Positions 46,133 to 57,500 of a stretch of DNA of 61,151 bases are shown piece by piece (positions within the stretch are counted from its first letter, which is position 1; the number at the start of each line of letters is the position of its first letter). Location of the stretch: the NCBI GenBank assembly GCA_001724265.1, contig MEDY01000295.1, positions 1 through 61,151 on the forward strand, read 5' to 3'. Under the pieces are notes generated by a model that worked only from the letters and a program-made list of their open reading frames with translations, had not been told where the DNA came from and made no database searches. Made by a program: the position numbers and the translations under genes. Source of the stretch: Rhizaria sp. SCN 62-66. Its lineage: Eukaryota > Rhizaria, unplaced.

Positions 46133-46957
46133 ATGGCCGACAACGGCAAGAACGTTGAGGAAGCCACGCGCGAGGCCCTTGTGTCTCTCCTCTCCAACGT
46201 ACGTCTAAACCCCGCATACCATGTCACTATATCGCACTTTTCGACACAATGATTCTATCAAAGTCAAAGTAATTCAAGATATAGTACGACTCAAATATTG
46301 AAACACGATTTAAGTTAAATTAACACATAAATCATGATATCTATGTTGTTTACTCGTTCACAGTTCCGCCAGTTCACCGCGAACCTCGAGTCGCTGCGCG
46401 CCGACGTCAACACACTCGACGGACTGATTCGCCGCACAGAACACAAGGTCGACCTCACGCACACGCCATTTGAGCGCGAGTACTATACTCTTGTTGGAGA
46501 ATTCAAGAGCAAAATCGCCGAAATTGCCGCCGCAATGCCCTCCGCCGCCGCCCAGTCAAACTCACACTCCAACTCACAGTCTCAGCAGGCCCAGGCTCAG
46601 GCGCAGGCGCAGGCGCTGTTGCAGTAGCAGGCGCTGCTGCTGCAGACGCAGGCTCAGAGCTCTGAGCCCGTCTCTGTCGCTGCGACAGTGGCCGCGCTGG
46701 GCCCAGCGTTGGCCGCAGCTATTACCGCCTTTCCGGCTTCCCTTTCAGCCCCTAACGACCACAGCAACAACAACAAGAAGAGCGGCGCTAACGCGAACAG
46801 TGCGAGTGCGAGTGGCGTTGGAAAGGGCCGGCGTAAGAGTGCTGCTGCTGGTGCTGGTGCTGGTGCTGGCTCAGCTAATGCGAGTGCAAGTGCAACTGAT
46901 GCTAAGACGCCTGTCACCGGCCGCAAGCGGCGCGCGCCTGAGGTTGAGGCTGATTGA
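46133..46957 (+). CDS. Small coiled-coil protein with Gln/Ala tail and basic C-terminus; one TAG in a Gln run
   Basis: Exon 1 (46133-46198) starts MADNGKNVEEATREAL; the intron is 46199-46363 (165 nt, GTACGT to TTCACAG, phase 0); exon 2 is 46364-46957 and ends in TGA. The product is 219 aa. Residues 1-85 are an amphipathic helical region (FRQFTANLESLRADVNTLDG, then EREYYTLVGEFKSKIAEI), like small coiled-coil subunits of larger complexes. Then come a Gln/Ala run, an Ala/Ser/Gly tail and a basic GRKRR close to the end that could be a nuclear localisation signal. TAG 46625-46627 interrupts the Gln run between two CAG codons. No family is recognised. The frame is also open upstream to 45935, so a longer N-terminus joined by leader splicing is possible. 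Confidence 0.75.
46199..46363 (+). other. Intron in the coiled-coil gene
   Basis: The donor is TCCAAC|GTACGT and the acceptor GTTCACAG|TTCCGC. It is AT-rich and phase 0, and it joins two frames that otherwise lie apart. Confidence 0.8.
46625..46627 (+). other. In-frame TAG between CAG codons
   Basis: The codon string is GCG-CTG-TTG-CAG-TAG-CAG-GCG-CTG. The frame continues past it for 110 more codons of the same Ala/Gln/Ser composition to a TGA. This is the strongest local hint that UAG means glutamine. Confidence 0.85.
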
Positions 46958-47267
46958 GCAATATATTCATACTTATTGGACTTCTATGCTAGATTGTGTT
47001 CCACCAAGATAATTGTCAAGCAAATGCCATCAGATGACACCTTGACGGATGTCAATGACTGGCCCCAAACTCTTTCTGGTTGAAGATGAAGTATATCATA
47101 AAGTGGAAATAAACTAAAAATCACTAGTATATTTAAAAAACTTAAATAAATTCAACATAAATACTAATTTTTAAATAACTCTCACCAAGCTTTAGACATA
47201 TCTCGAGCTTCAGTAGGATTTGACACTCAAGAGCGAGCAACTAAGTCTCCCCTTAGTCGTCCCTACC
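46958..47267. other. Convergent 3' spacer
   Basis: AT-rich sequence between the TGA of the coiled-coil gene and the TAA of dolichol kinase. An AATAAA hexamer at 47108-47113 could serve polyadenylation of the plus-strand gene. Next to the kinase stop lie repeated CTTAG motifs. Confidence 0.5.
47108..47113 (+). terminator. Possible polyadenylation hexamer
   Basis: AATAAA lies 150 nt beyond the TGA of the coiled-coil gene in AT-rich DNA. Single hexamers are common by chance in such sequence. Confidence 0.3.
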
Positions 47268-50200
47268 TTAGACCGCCTGCCCCACTGCCCCCGGCAGCAT
47301 AACCGCAGCGGCAGCAACAAACCACAGCGGCAGAAACAGATTATCCACATGCGCCGTCGCGGCCTCTAGCAACGCCGCCCCTGCCGCTAAGACAGCGACG
47401 GCTCCAGCCCCCACTGAGTCGCCGCCGCGCGCGAGTCCCCCCAGCACCGCAGCCACCGCGGCCCCCGTGGCGGCGGCGGCGGCGAGCGTGCCCGCGAGCG
47501 TTTTGCGCCCTCCTCCGGGCCAGCGCGGCCCGCGGAGTAGGGTCCCGGCGATCGAGGCCGCGGAGTCGCCGACGCCCAGTGTGATGAGGCCGGCGAGCGC
47601 GGTGACCGTGGCCGCGGCAGGCAGCTCGGGCGCCCACCAGGGCTCCATCACCGAGGGCGCAAACGGGCTCACCACAGCAGGGTCAGATGAGCTGTGACTG
47701 GGCGGCTCAGACTGCTGACTCTGACTGTGGCTATGAGAGTCGTCCTTGTTTTCATTGTTGTTCTTGTTTACGTGGGAGTCTAAGGAGATGGTACTTGGAT
47801 CAGGCTGTTCTTGGACAGGGCGATAGGGCGTATATATAACATGGCAGACATCAAAGTTGTCATTGTTTAAGTGTGACTGCAGTGACTGTGCGCGTGAGAA
47901 AGCGTTCAACACGACAGTGGACAGCAGTGGCGGCACCGCAGGCGCTTCCCCAGCCGTGAAATCAATACGACTGCGACTAGAACTAAAGGCACTGTTACTA
48001 TCATCGTTGCGACTCTTGTCGCTCTTGCTGTTGCTGTTGCGATTGATATTGATCTTATTGATGTCGTTAAAGACGACAGAGCTGCAGCGTAACGGCCGCG
48101 TCGTCGGTGCACTGATGCCCAGGGCCCGCCACGCTGCCGCGACGACGGCCGCAGCCGCAGGCGCCGCGGGCCCCTCGAGCGGGGTCGCCACCGCCAGGGC
48201 GCGCGCGGGCGCCGTGGGCAGCGGTGCCAGTGCCGTGACCACCCAGACCGGCACCGCGCATCCTAACAGGAGAAACACGTGGGTCAGCGTGAGCTCGCCA
48301 GAGTCGCGGGAGTCGGTGAAGGCGCTGTAAAACGACTGGAGCAGCGGGCCGAGCGGGCGGAGACGCGGGGCGCGCACGGCTTCGGCCAGCAGAAACAGCG
48401 CCAGCGCCGCTGCCAGGGCTAAGGAGGCGAAGCCCGGGTCAAGCAGGATAGGCGGTGCGAGTAACATGACTGCAAGCAAGTGGTAACCTTTGCGGAGAAT
48501 GGTCAGTGGCGTGCTCACGGTCACTTTAGGGCTACTCACGGTCAATTTAGGGCTGCTCACGGTCACAGCTTGGTAGTGGTCTGCTTGATCGAAGTCGTCG
48601 TCGCTGCTCAGCGTCACTCCTTGTTGCTGCTGTTGTAGCTAGGCAGCATTGCTCACAGTCATGTTCGCACTGCTCCGGTCCACATGAAGCTCGGCAGTTG
48701 CCGTGAGGTCGCTCACAGTCATCTCCTTACTGCTCACGGCCACTTTGCTCACGGTCAGTCGGTCCAGAACAAGGGACGCACGGTCACTGTTCTTCGCAAT
48801 CACAGCATAACCCCTGCTCGCGTTCATGGAAGCGCCGGCACTCGTGCTGCGCACGGCTTTAAAGCACTTGCTATACACTGACTGCTGCTTCTGTGCTTTG
48901 TGATTCACACGACTAGCGTGCTTACATCCGCGTTGATTCGTGTTCTTGTCCCCTTCACAGTCGCTGTTGCTGTTGTCGTTGTCGCAGCAGCCCTCGTTGC
49001 CGCTTTTGACCGCCGCGACCGCGACCCCGCCCACCACAAGCGCGAAACACGCCCCCAGCAGCCAGACGCGGGGCGCCGCGGTCCCCGCCGCGACCGCGGC
49101 CGCCAGCAGCCCACGCGGTGACTGTGAGCCCACGGGGTACGGCCCCGCCGCCACACCGGCCAGTGACGCCGCCAGCGGCAGCAGCAGCGGGGACGGCGCC
49201 AGCAGGAAAGAGAGAAACCACGATAGCGGCTCTTGCGGCAGCGCGAGCGTGACCAAGACGTAACACACGGGCAACAGTACGGCAGACAACACGAGCAACA
49301 CACGGGAGCCACGGCCAGACGCGTCTACGTGTCCCTCAGACCTAGAGCCCCCGTCAACAGCGTCTAAGTGCCCCTTAGACGTATCACTACCTGCACTCTT
49401 GTGATCGCGATTGCGATTATGTGGCTGTGCGTTATCGTCCTCTGTTGTTGTTGTTGCTGCTGCTGATATGATGAGTGGGAGGTCTAAGTACCCCTTACAC
49501 AGCGCCAGCGACACTGCGGCAAACAGTGCCCCGGCCGCGGCCACTGCTAGAGCCGCCGCAAGTGGAGGGTACAGAGGCTGAGCCAGCAGCGACGGTAACG
49601 GCTTCATAGTCAGCTGCCTCGCCGTGGTCGAAGACAGCGATGACCACCACGTTGACCACGATGACTGTGGGACACCACCGCCAGCGACCGTGAGCATCGT
49701 ATCCGCGACCGCGAGCACCGCAGAGATGACCGTGAGCAGTGTTTGCGTGACTGTGGGCAGCGCGACCGCGGCCCACAGAGCTGCGGGAGCTGCTGTAAGC
49801 AAACAAAGGCACCGAACATCACTGGCACCAAGAGATAACGGCGCTATAGCGCGAGCGCCGCGTAATAAAAGCACGGGCAGCGCTGTCAAAAGCGACAATA
49901 GCGCTACGAGGGAGACGGCGGCGACTACGGTCTGAATATCAGCGTGATAGACATCAATTGCGTTGCTGCTAATTTTGTTGTCGTTTTCGCTCCGAGTGGC
50001 TGCGAGCGGAGGGCGGTGGTGACGCGGCAGCAGCGACAGCAACGCCGGTCCCTCAGAGCCTGCAGTGACCGCGAGCACCCATCGCGCGGCTGTAGCAGTG
50101 GCCGCGAGCGCAGCGCGGGCGACCGCGAGCAGGCCAGAGCCAGAGCCCAGCGCCAGGCCAAGGCCGAGGGCGGCCGCGGCGACGGCGGCCGTGACCAGAG

Positions 50201-51371
50201 GAGACGACCCCCACAACAGCGGCTTCGACGGGGGTTGCGGTTGCGGCTCAGCGACAACTGGGGCAGCAGGGACAAACAAGCGGGGATTGACACCGAGACG
50301 GCTATTTGAGCTCGCATTAGTACGGCCGTTAGAGTGACACTCATCATCATCATCATCATCATCATCGTCAATAACACTCCCACAATCACTGGCGCGACTG
50401 CTGCTATTGCTGATCTTGTTGCGACAGCACTTGTCACAGTATATATCGTAGACAATGATCATCGCTGCAGCTAGAATGGTCCCCAGCGCCGCCAGCCTCA
50501 GCCCTGCCGCCGTGGCCGCCGCCGCCGCCGCCGCTGCGGCCTCCGAGGCGTGCGCATACGACGGTAACACGGCGCCAGACGCGGCGACCGGGAAGCGCCA
50601 TAGTAATAAGGCGGGGGGTAGTACCAACGACGCCGACGACGTCGACAACTCAGTGTTGTCATCCGCGTCCACGCCGCCCACAGTGAGGTCGGTGAGATTG
50701 GACGATAGGGCGGCTGCGAGTGCACAGACCAGCACGGGCGGCGTTGTGAGGCCGAGGAAGCGGCTACGGGGCAAGCGTCTGGCCACAGACCGGCGCAATA
50801 GACGCATGCGCTGCAACGCAAAGTCGGCAGCAACGCTAGAAACGTCGGGCTGTCGCTAACGCTGCTGAACTGCTTCAATAGGACTTGACAGAGAGCTAGA
50901 GCTAGAGCTGGAGCTCGAGTTAGATTTTCCGCTAGATTCAGAACCAATACAGCTATGAGAACCTGAGCTTACGACTGCGACTGCGCCCTGACTGCACACA
51001 GCCCCACTCTGCCGCCCATGCCCCTGCGGCTGCGATTGCGGTTGCTACAACCGCTCGACAGAGTCAGTGAGTGCTGCGACGGAGCACAGCAGCAGCAGCG
51101 CCGCCGCAAGCACTGGCCCCGCCAGCAGCCCCAGCCTCGCCACAGCACTGCTAAGCGCCGCGGGGGACAGCGCAGCCCACAGCGCCCACAGTAACCCCTG
51201 CGGCACCGCCTCAGCACCCGTGGCACTCGCGGCCTCGGTCAGTGGAGCCGGTGCAGAGGCAGTGAAGAAGGGGGAGCTGAGTGGGCGGCCGAGGAGCAGC
51301 GCAGCGGCGGCGGCGAGCGCGAGGGCCAGCAACAGCGCGCGCTCCAGAGCGCCCAGGAAGCCCACGCCCAT
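47268..51371 (-). CDS. DOLK: Dolichol kinase, with three in-frame TAG codons
   Basis: The frame starts at ATG 51371-51369 and ends at TAA 47270-47268, giving 1,367 aa if TAGs at 51047, 50858 and 48641 are sense. The C-terminal 440 residues carry the family signature: LRKGYHLLAVMLLAPPILLD, then FYSAFTDSRDSGELTLTH with LLLGC, and the nucleotide-binding GVGDSAASIAG followed by GGGRKTLAGT. Dolichol kinase (Sec59) is an ER multi-pass membrane enzyme that uses CTP to phosphorylate dolichol for N-glycan and GPI precursor synthesis. Human DOLK is about 540 aa; here the N-terminal half has many hydrophobic helices plus Asn/Ser/Asp insertions, including a nine-Asp run near 50345. Without readthrough, the catalytic part after 48641 has no ATG before its conserved core, so UAG translation seems needed. 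The 5' end is divergent from the neighbouring giant Ala-rich gene. Confidence 0.88.
48639..48641 (-). other. In-frame TAG before the kinase domain, beside a Gln tract
   Basis: The codons read AAT-GCT-GCC-TAG-CTA-CAA-CAG-CAG-CAA-CAA. With UAG as Gln this is one AAQLQQQQQ tract. It links the N-terminal membrane half to the conserved kinase half of dolichol kinase. Confidence 0.88.
50856..50858 (-). other. In-frame TAG in dolichol kinase
   Basis: The context is CAG-CAG-CGT-TAG-CGA-CAG-CCC, so read as Gln it gives QQRQRQP. It separates a Ser-rich stretch from the first recognised ATG-containing long frame. Confidence 0.82.
51045..51047 (-). other. In-frame TAG in dolichol kinase
   Basis: The context is CGG-TTG-TAG-CAA-CCG-CAA-TCG-CAG-CCG-CAG, so read as Gln it starts a QQPQSQPQ stretch. 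Upstream lies a hydrophobic N-terminal segment in the same frame. Confidence 0.82.
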
Positions 51372-51505
51372 CACTTGGCGCGCAAGAGAGGGCGTTGTAG
51401 GCGCCAGAGGAGACTGGGAGGGGACTCGGGGAGCGCTGGCCTCGGGGTCACCACTTCAGAACGGGTCCTAAGACTTTGAAAGAGGAGCAGATTAAAAAGA
51501 GATAG
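51372..51505. promoter_or_regulatory. Short divergent promoter region
   Basis: Only 134 bp separate the start codons of dolichol kinase (minus) and the proposed first exon of the Ala-rich gene (plus), suggesting a shared bidirectional promoter. If the plus gene begins at 51790 instead, the gap is 418 bp. No core element is obvious. Confidence 0.35.
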
Positions 51506-54500
51506 ATGAGTGGCTGGCGACCGCCAAGTAAAGGATACTTTTAGGAGCACAGTTTAGTTATGTTTTTGTTATTAGCACCTTATTAATATTTATAGTATCG
51601 GAAACCCCATCGATATATTTGAAATTTCGTTTTAACTCACCACCCGTTTCCCGACCTTGCTCTGCCCCACACCACACAAGTTATTTTCTTTCTCCCGGCC
51701 CTTCCAGTCCCTCTACTTGGGACTTTCTCCTCCACACTTCGCTTTCAGGGGTTGCAAGGCGTTCCCTCAGCGGCCGCGGCTGCAGCCCGATGAGCTCTCC
51801 CGCTGCCGCGCCCGCCCGCGCGCCCCCGGCCGCCTCAGACGCTGCCTCTGCCCCAGCCCAGAGGCCCGACTCTGCCGCCACGGGCTCCCGCGCCGCGGCC
51901 GTCTCCGCCGGACACCATTTGCCGCCGCCGAGCGTGGTACGCTTGGACGTCGCGCACAGCACCGCTGCAGTGGCACTGGGCCCCGTCCGCGGACCGCAGC
52001 GCCCGCGCCCGCTGCTGCTGCCGACTTCACCTTCCTCGGCCGCCGCCGACGCTCAGACTGCCCCGGCCTCTGACGATGCCTCTGTCGCGGCTGCTGCGGG
52101 CTCTAGCGTTTTTGCAGGGGTTGCCGCGACGCCGGCGCACGCGTTTAATCGTGTTCCACCCACTTCACGTGCTACAAACAACGACAACAACAACTTCAGT
52201 AGCAACAGCAGCAACAGCAGTAGCAACGGCAATGCTCGAGGTGATAGATCGACTAGAAACAGTGATACAGCTGGCTTGACTGCTGCTAGTATCAATGTGA
52301 GGGTTATTCCCGCTAGTGGCGTGCAGAAACACGAATCTAACACATATAGTACTTCGAGGAGCAACACTTTTGCGAACGCAGCTACTGCAGCTACTGCAGC
52401 TACTGCAACGAATGCAACTTACGCAGCTAATGCAGCGAACGCAGATAATGCAGCGACAGCGACCACAAACGTCACGAGTGCGTGCGCGAGTGCCATTGCC
52501 AGTGCCAGTGTCAGTGCGGCTAGAGCTGCGCCCGCAGGCGACGCGTTTGACTTTGACGCCGCGGGCCGGCGCTACATGCACCACCGCCCGCGGCCGCAGT
52601 CGTCATTGCACGCACAGTTGACCGCCAAGGCGGCTGCAGCGGCGACGGCTGCGGCGGCCGCGAGGTCACAGGCGCTGGTGCATCCACAGTCGGTGTTGCG
52701 CTCACAATCACTCTGCTCACAGTCGCCGGTGCAGTCACCGGCACATGCGACGCAGTCACCTCTGCACTCAATGCAGGCACAGGCATCACTGTCACAGTCG
52801 CGGTCTAAGCAGTTACAGCCGCAGTCCCAGTCTAAGCAGGCGTTTGTACCCGGAACTCGTCCGCTCACTGCTCTGTTACGACCCTCTACTGCGACTGCTC
52901 TGTCAGAGCGTCAAGGGGCCGTTAGCAGCCGCGGCAAAGAGACTGTGGGTAACGGAAAAGTGACTATGGGCAAGGTTATGGTAGGCAAAATCATGCCATT
53001 GGTGCCGCAGACGCCAGTGAGTCCTCCTCAGTTGACAGTGCCGTTGGGTCACTTGAACACAGGCACTGCGCCGACTGAGCAGTTAACACACGGAGCGAAA
53101 GCCCCTGTGTTCACCTTTGACAACAATAACAGCAACAATATCGCAGTGTCGTCAAATAGTGCAACTGTTGCAGTAAACATCGCACTTAGCCCTCGCAACA
53201 CGGCGAACACCCCCGCCGCTGCAAACGCGACTGCGACTGCAGCTGCAGCTGCAGCTGTTGCCAACGCCAGTGCGACTGCGACGAGTGCGCCGCCGCCGGT
53301 CGTGGGCACGTCGCCGTTGCTGGCCTGGGTGAGGGAGGTGGTTGCGATGGGCTTGGGCTCTGATGACTCTGAGACAGACTTTGCTCTCGACGACCGCCAC
53401 AGCTCACGCAACAACAACACTAATGACCACACTACTAACCCTAATAACTTTACGATCAGCAATAGTAGGAATATCATGAACGTTAATCCTGCACAGAGTA
53501 CTGGCCCAAGCCCTGATCCCAGTCCCAGCTCTAGCCACCCTCTCTTTCCTCCCTTGGCCGCTGCAGCCGGGACTGCGACTGGCACAGCCGGGACTGCGGC
53601 CACCGTGGTGACTGAGGCTGCGGCTGAGGGAGAGCAGCAGAAGGGCGACCGTTGCCGTCGCAAGCGTGCGCCGACCGTCGTTTTGACCATGAACCGTGTC
53701 GGCAGTGACAGCGACACGGACAAGAAGCAACAGCAGCTCAGGCGTCTGGCGGCCGGCGATGGCGACGATAGCGACTACGACGACGTCGTTGACTGTGAGC
53801 AGCAGCAGCAACAGCAACAGCAACAGCGAGAAGATGAGTACAGCGGCAGTGAGCAGCCCAGTGACTGTGAGCGGAGCGGACGCGACAAAAATGACCGTGA
53901 GCAGAGTGACTGTGAGCAGAGTGACCGTGAGCAGAGTGACTGTGAGCAAGCGCCCCGGCTCAGCCCTGCGCCCCGCAAACTCACCCTTAATGCCCCGTCT
54001 CCGAGAGCCGCAGTGACTTTGAGCGCTGGAAACACAGTCACGCTCACAGTCACTGCCCCCACACCGACAAGCACAGTCGCCGCCAAAGTCGCTGCGAACG
54101 CGATGGCTGAAACGACAACAACGGTGACTACTGCAGCGCCCTTTACAGACTCGCTTAACGACGACGGCGACGACGACAATGATGACCTCCCGCAGTCAAG
54201 TGTCGCTGACATTGCAGCCGCGCCCCGCCTCAGTCCTTCACCTGTAGACGGCTTAAATTACGACGCCGCCCGCGGCCTAACCCCCGACGTCGCAGCAAGG
54301 AGCCCCGGCGGCTTAACCCCCGACGCGGTGGGAGGCGGCTTAACTTCCCTGCTGCCGTCAGCGTCGTGCGACTCTGACTCGTCTCTGCAGTCGCAGTCGC
54401 TGCCGCGGCTGCCGTCGCCGCACCTGGGGCTTGAGATGGTGCTGTCAACGCTGCCGCAGCCGTCGCCGCAGTCTCAGTCTCGGTCTCAGTCGCAGTCTCA

Positions 54501-57500
54501 GGCGCACTCACGCTCGCAGTCGCTGTCCCAGTCCCAGTCGCAGTCGCAGGTGAGTTCAACTGCGCCGTCTCCGTCGCCGTCGCCGGCACCGCCACTGCCA
54601 CTGGAGCAGATTGAGGCGATCGCAGAGCGCGCCACTGAGCACGTCACGGAGCCCGCCCGTGTCGCCGACAGCTATGACGCCGCGGTCTCTGCTGAGTCTG
54701 CACCTGCTAATACCAGTGTTGTTCCGCCTTCTGGCGACGCTAATGCGCGGATGGCCCCTGGTTTGACAGCGCAGGACCACCACTTAGACCGGTTTAAGTA
54801 CTTCGAAGACCGCTTCAATCCGTCGAGCAACAACAACACTACTAACAGCAGAGACAGTCTCTATGAAACTCGTAGCCATGACCGTGGCCGTGACAGAGAC
54901 GGTGACCGCGAGCAGAAGCAGCCATCAACCGCAGCTGACCGTGAGCTTCAGAGCGACCGTGAGCGCCTGCGTCCGCAGCCGTGGTACCAGCCTTACCTGC
55001 AGCCGCGCCTGCGTTTGCTGTCCGCGCCCGCCACGCCCGCGCTCGAAGACAGGCTGCGTTTTGCGGCGCACAGCATTCTCGCCCGCTTGGCCCCCTCTGC
55101 GCCCGCTGCGGCGAGCGCCATCTCGAGCTTAGCCGCGACTAACTCTCTGATGAGCGCTGGCCTTACTGCAAGTGCTAGCGGGGGGCCCGGGGTCGTATTT
55201 GCCCGGCCGGCGACTGCTGGCAGGGGCAGCAGCCGCAGTAGTAGTAACAGGGCTAGCGGTGACCTTACCACCGCTACTACGGCCACCAGCGCTCGTCCGA
55301 GCACTGCACGGGCTAGTTTACATAGGAGCAGCAACAGCAGCATCAACGCGCACGCAAATGCCGGCGCTAGCACTCCGCTGCAACCCGTTGGCGGTTTCAC
55401 TTCGTCATCGTACCACGGAGGCGGCATGACTTTTGCGACCGCGGCGCCCTTCTTGCGCGCTCTGTTTCCGAAGCTTGACGAGTCGTTCACGATTGCACCG
55501 CGGCCCAAGAAGCGCGGTTTGCTGGAGTATAGCAGTAGCAACGACGCGTCCAGTGGCGGCACTGCTGCTGGCGCTGTGGAGACTGATGCTAGCGTGAAGA
55601 CCGGCGTAGTGGACGAAAGCGATGACAGCGGCAGCGATGACAATGCTGACGGCGCTTCTCTTTCGTCAGCTGTCGAGCAAAGCGCAACAGCAACTGCAAC
55701 GACAGTGACCAAGCGCCGCAGTCAGTTGCGGCGCTCAAGCATCACCGCTAACGCTAGCGCAGCCAACGGTGGTAACGCCAGTCGCCCCCGCGACCGCAGT
55801 GCCAAGCGTCGCAGCTTTCAGCTCAAACAACAACAGCAGCAGCAGCAGCAGTTACAGCGGGCTGAGGGTGAGGACCAGGATCTAAGTACGCTAGTTGTTG
55901 AGGCGATCGAGCTTGCGCGTACGGCCCCCTTAGACCGCCGCGGGTACTTAGACGGTGGCCCCTTAGACTTCGACAGCGACAGCGACGACGAGCTCGGCGG
56001 CGTAGATCGCGGTCAGTCACATGAGGCCAACACTCAGAGCGTTGATGCTGCCGCGGGGCCAAACGCAGAGCGCCGCAACAGCACCAGCTCCTCTGGCGAC
56101 AGCAGCGGCGGCGGCGCCCCTGCGCTGATGACGGCTCTGAAGCGCGCGCTGCTGTCGGTGCTGAGCTCGTGGCGCGCGGCCGAGACGGCGACAGCGACAG
56201 CGCACGCGAAATTAGCAGAGCGCGCGAGTGCCTTCGCTGCCGCCTTCGCGCCTGTGGCCGCGGCGGCGGTGCCGACGCTGGCGCTGGTGACCGACCCGTC
56301 CTCCGCCGCGACGGCCGCGACGGCCGCGGCTGCCGCCGCCGCCGCGGACGCCGCCGCCACCGCGCTCTCAACAGCCGTCCTGTCCTACAGCAGCGTGAAC
56401 ACAGCGGACGCAAGCACGAGCACAAGCATTGCTAACAATGCAAGCGAGATTGTGACTGCGGCTGCGAGCAGCGCGCACTGTGCTCTCCTGGCGTCTCTGG
56501 TGCTTTTACCGGCCCCCGCGCGCCGCTTGCATGCGTTTGCGCAGTGGGCCGAGTCCGAGCGCGCGCGCGCCCATAACGCACTCGCGGCGGGCGCTGTCGT
56601 AGCCGCCGTGCCCCGCTCCCGCGCCCGCGTCGCCACCGGCAGCGTCGGCGTCACCACCACCAGCACAGCCACGGGCGTGGGCGGCTTGACTTCCGTCGCG
56701 TACACGCGGCAGGGCGACGTGGGTCGCGCGTACTCGTCGCCGGTACTCGCGAGGCGGCTCGGCCACCTATACGACCCGCGTTTGCTGTATCTCTCCGTGC
56801 TGGCACACCGCGCGCTTACTGCGCCGGCGACCGCGCTGCACCGGATGGCGCCCGCGGAGGCTGCGGAGGTGGCCGAGGCGGCGGCCGCGGCGGACGCTGC
56901 CAGGGCAGAGGGGACACAGGGCACTGCGCTGGGTACGTGCTTTCTATGATATCGCTATTTATCAAATTAGATATTTAGAATATTCCAATTATTATCTATC
57001 TAAAACATATGGCGCTATATCTAAATACTCTTTATTATTTTAAATTGATTTGATTTCAACTCACTGTACGTACGCACATCTTTTCATTTCTTTCCCGCTT
57101 CTTCAGCCCCCGTCACGCACGCGGCCTACATTTCCTTCTTCCTGCGCGCCGCCCTGCTGCTGACCGCGCCCGCCTCGGCGCCACAGACCGCGCACGGCGG
57201 CGGGCTGCGGCGTGAGCGCTCGTGGCTGCGCGCCGGCGCCGCCGCGGGCCGTGTCGTGCAAGATTGGCGCCGGGATTTGGCTGATGCGACCGAGGACGCC
57301 GCCATGGCCGCTGCGGCGGTCGCGGCTGCAGTCACGGCGGCCCGCTCCCGCTTACGCGCTCTGAACAACAACAGCAACAACAACATCAACAACAATAGCG
57401 GCAATGCGGCTCGTGTTGATGAGGAGGAGCGGCGTGACTTCACGAGGCGGCTTAACTTCCTCCTCGCAGTCCAAGCCACTTTCACCACGACAAGTGCGAG

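Noticed and set aside
50338-50370. Tandem ATC/GAT triplets as a possible array
   Set aside because: A coding trinucleotide repeat for poly-Asp in dolichol kinase, not a CRISPR or regulatory array.
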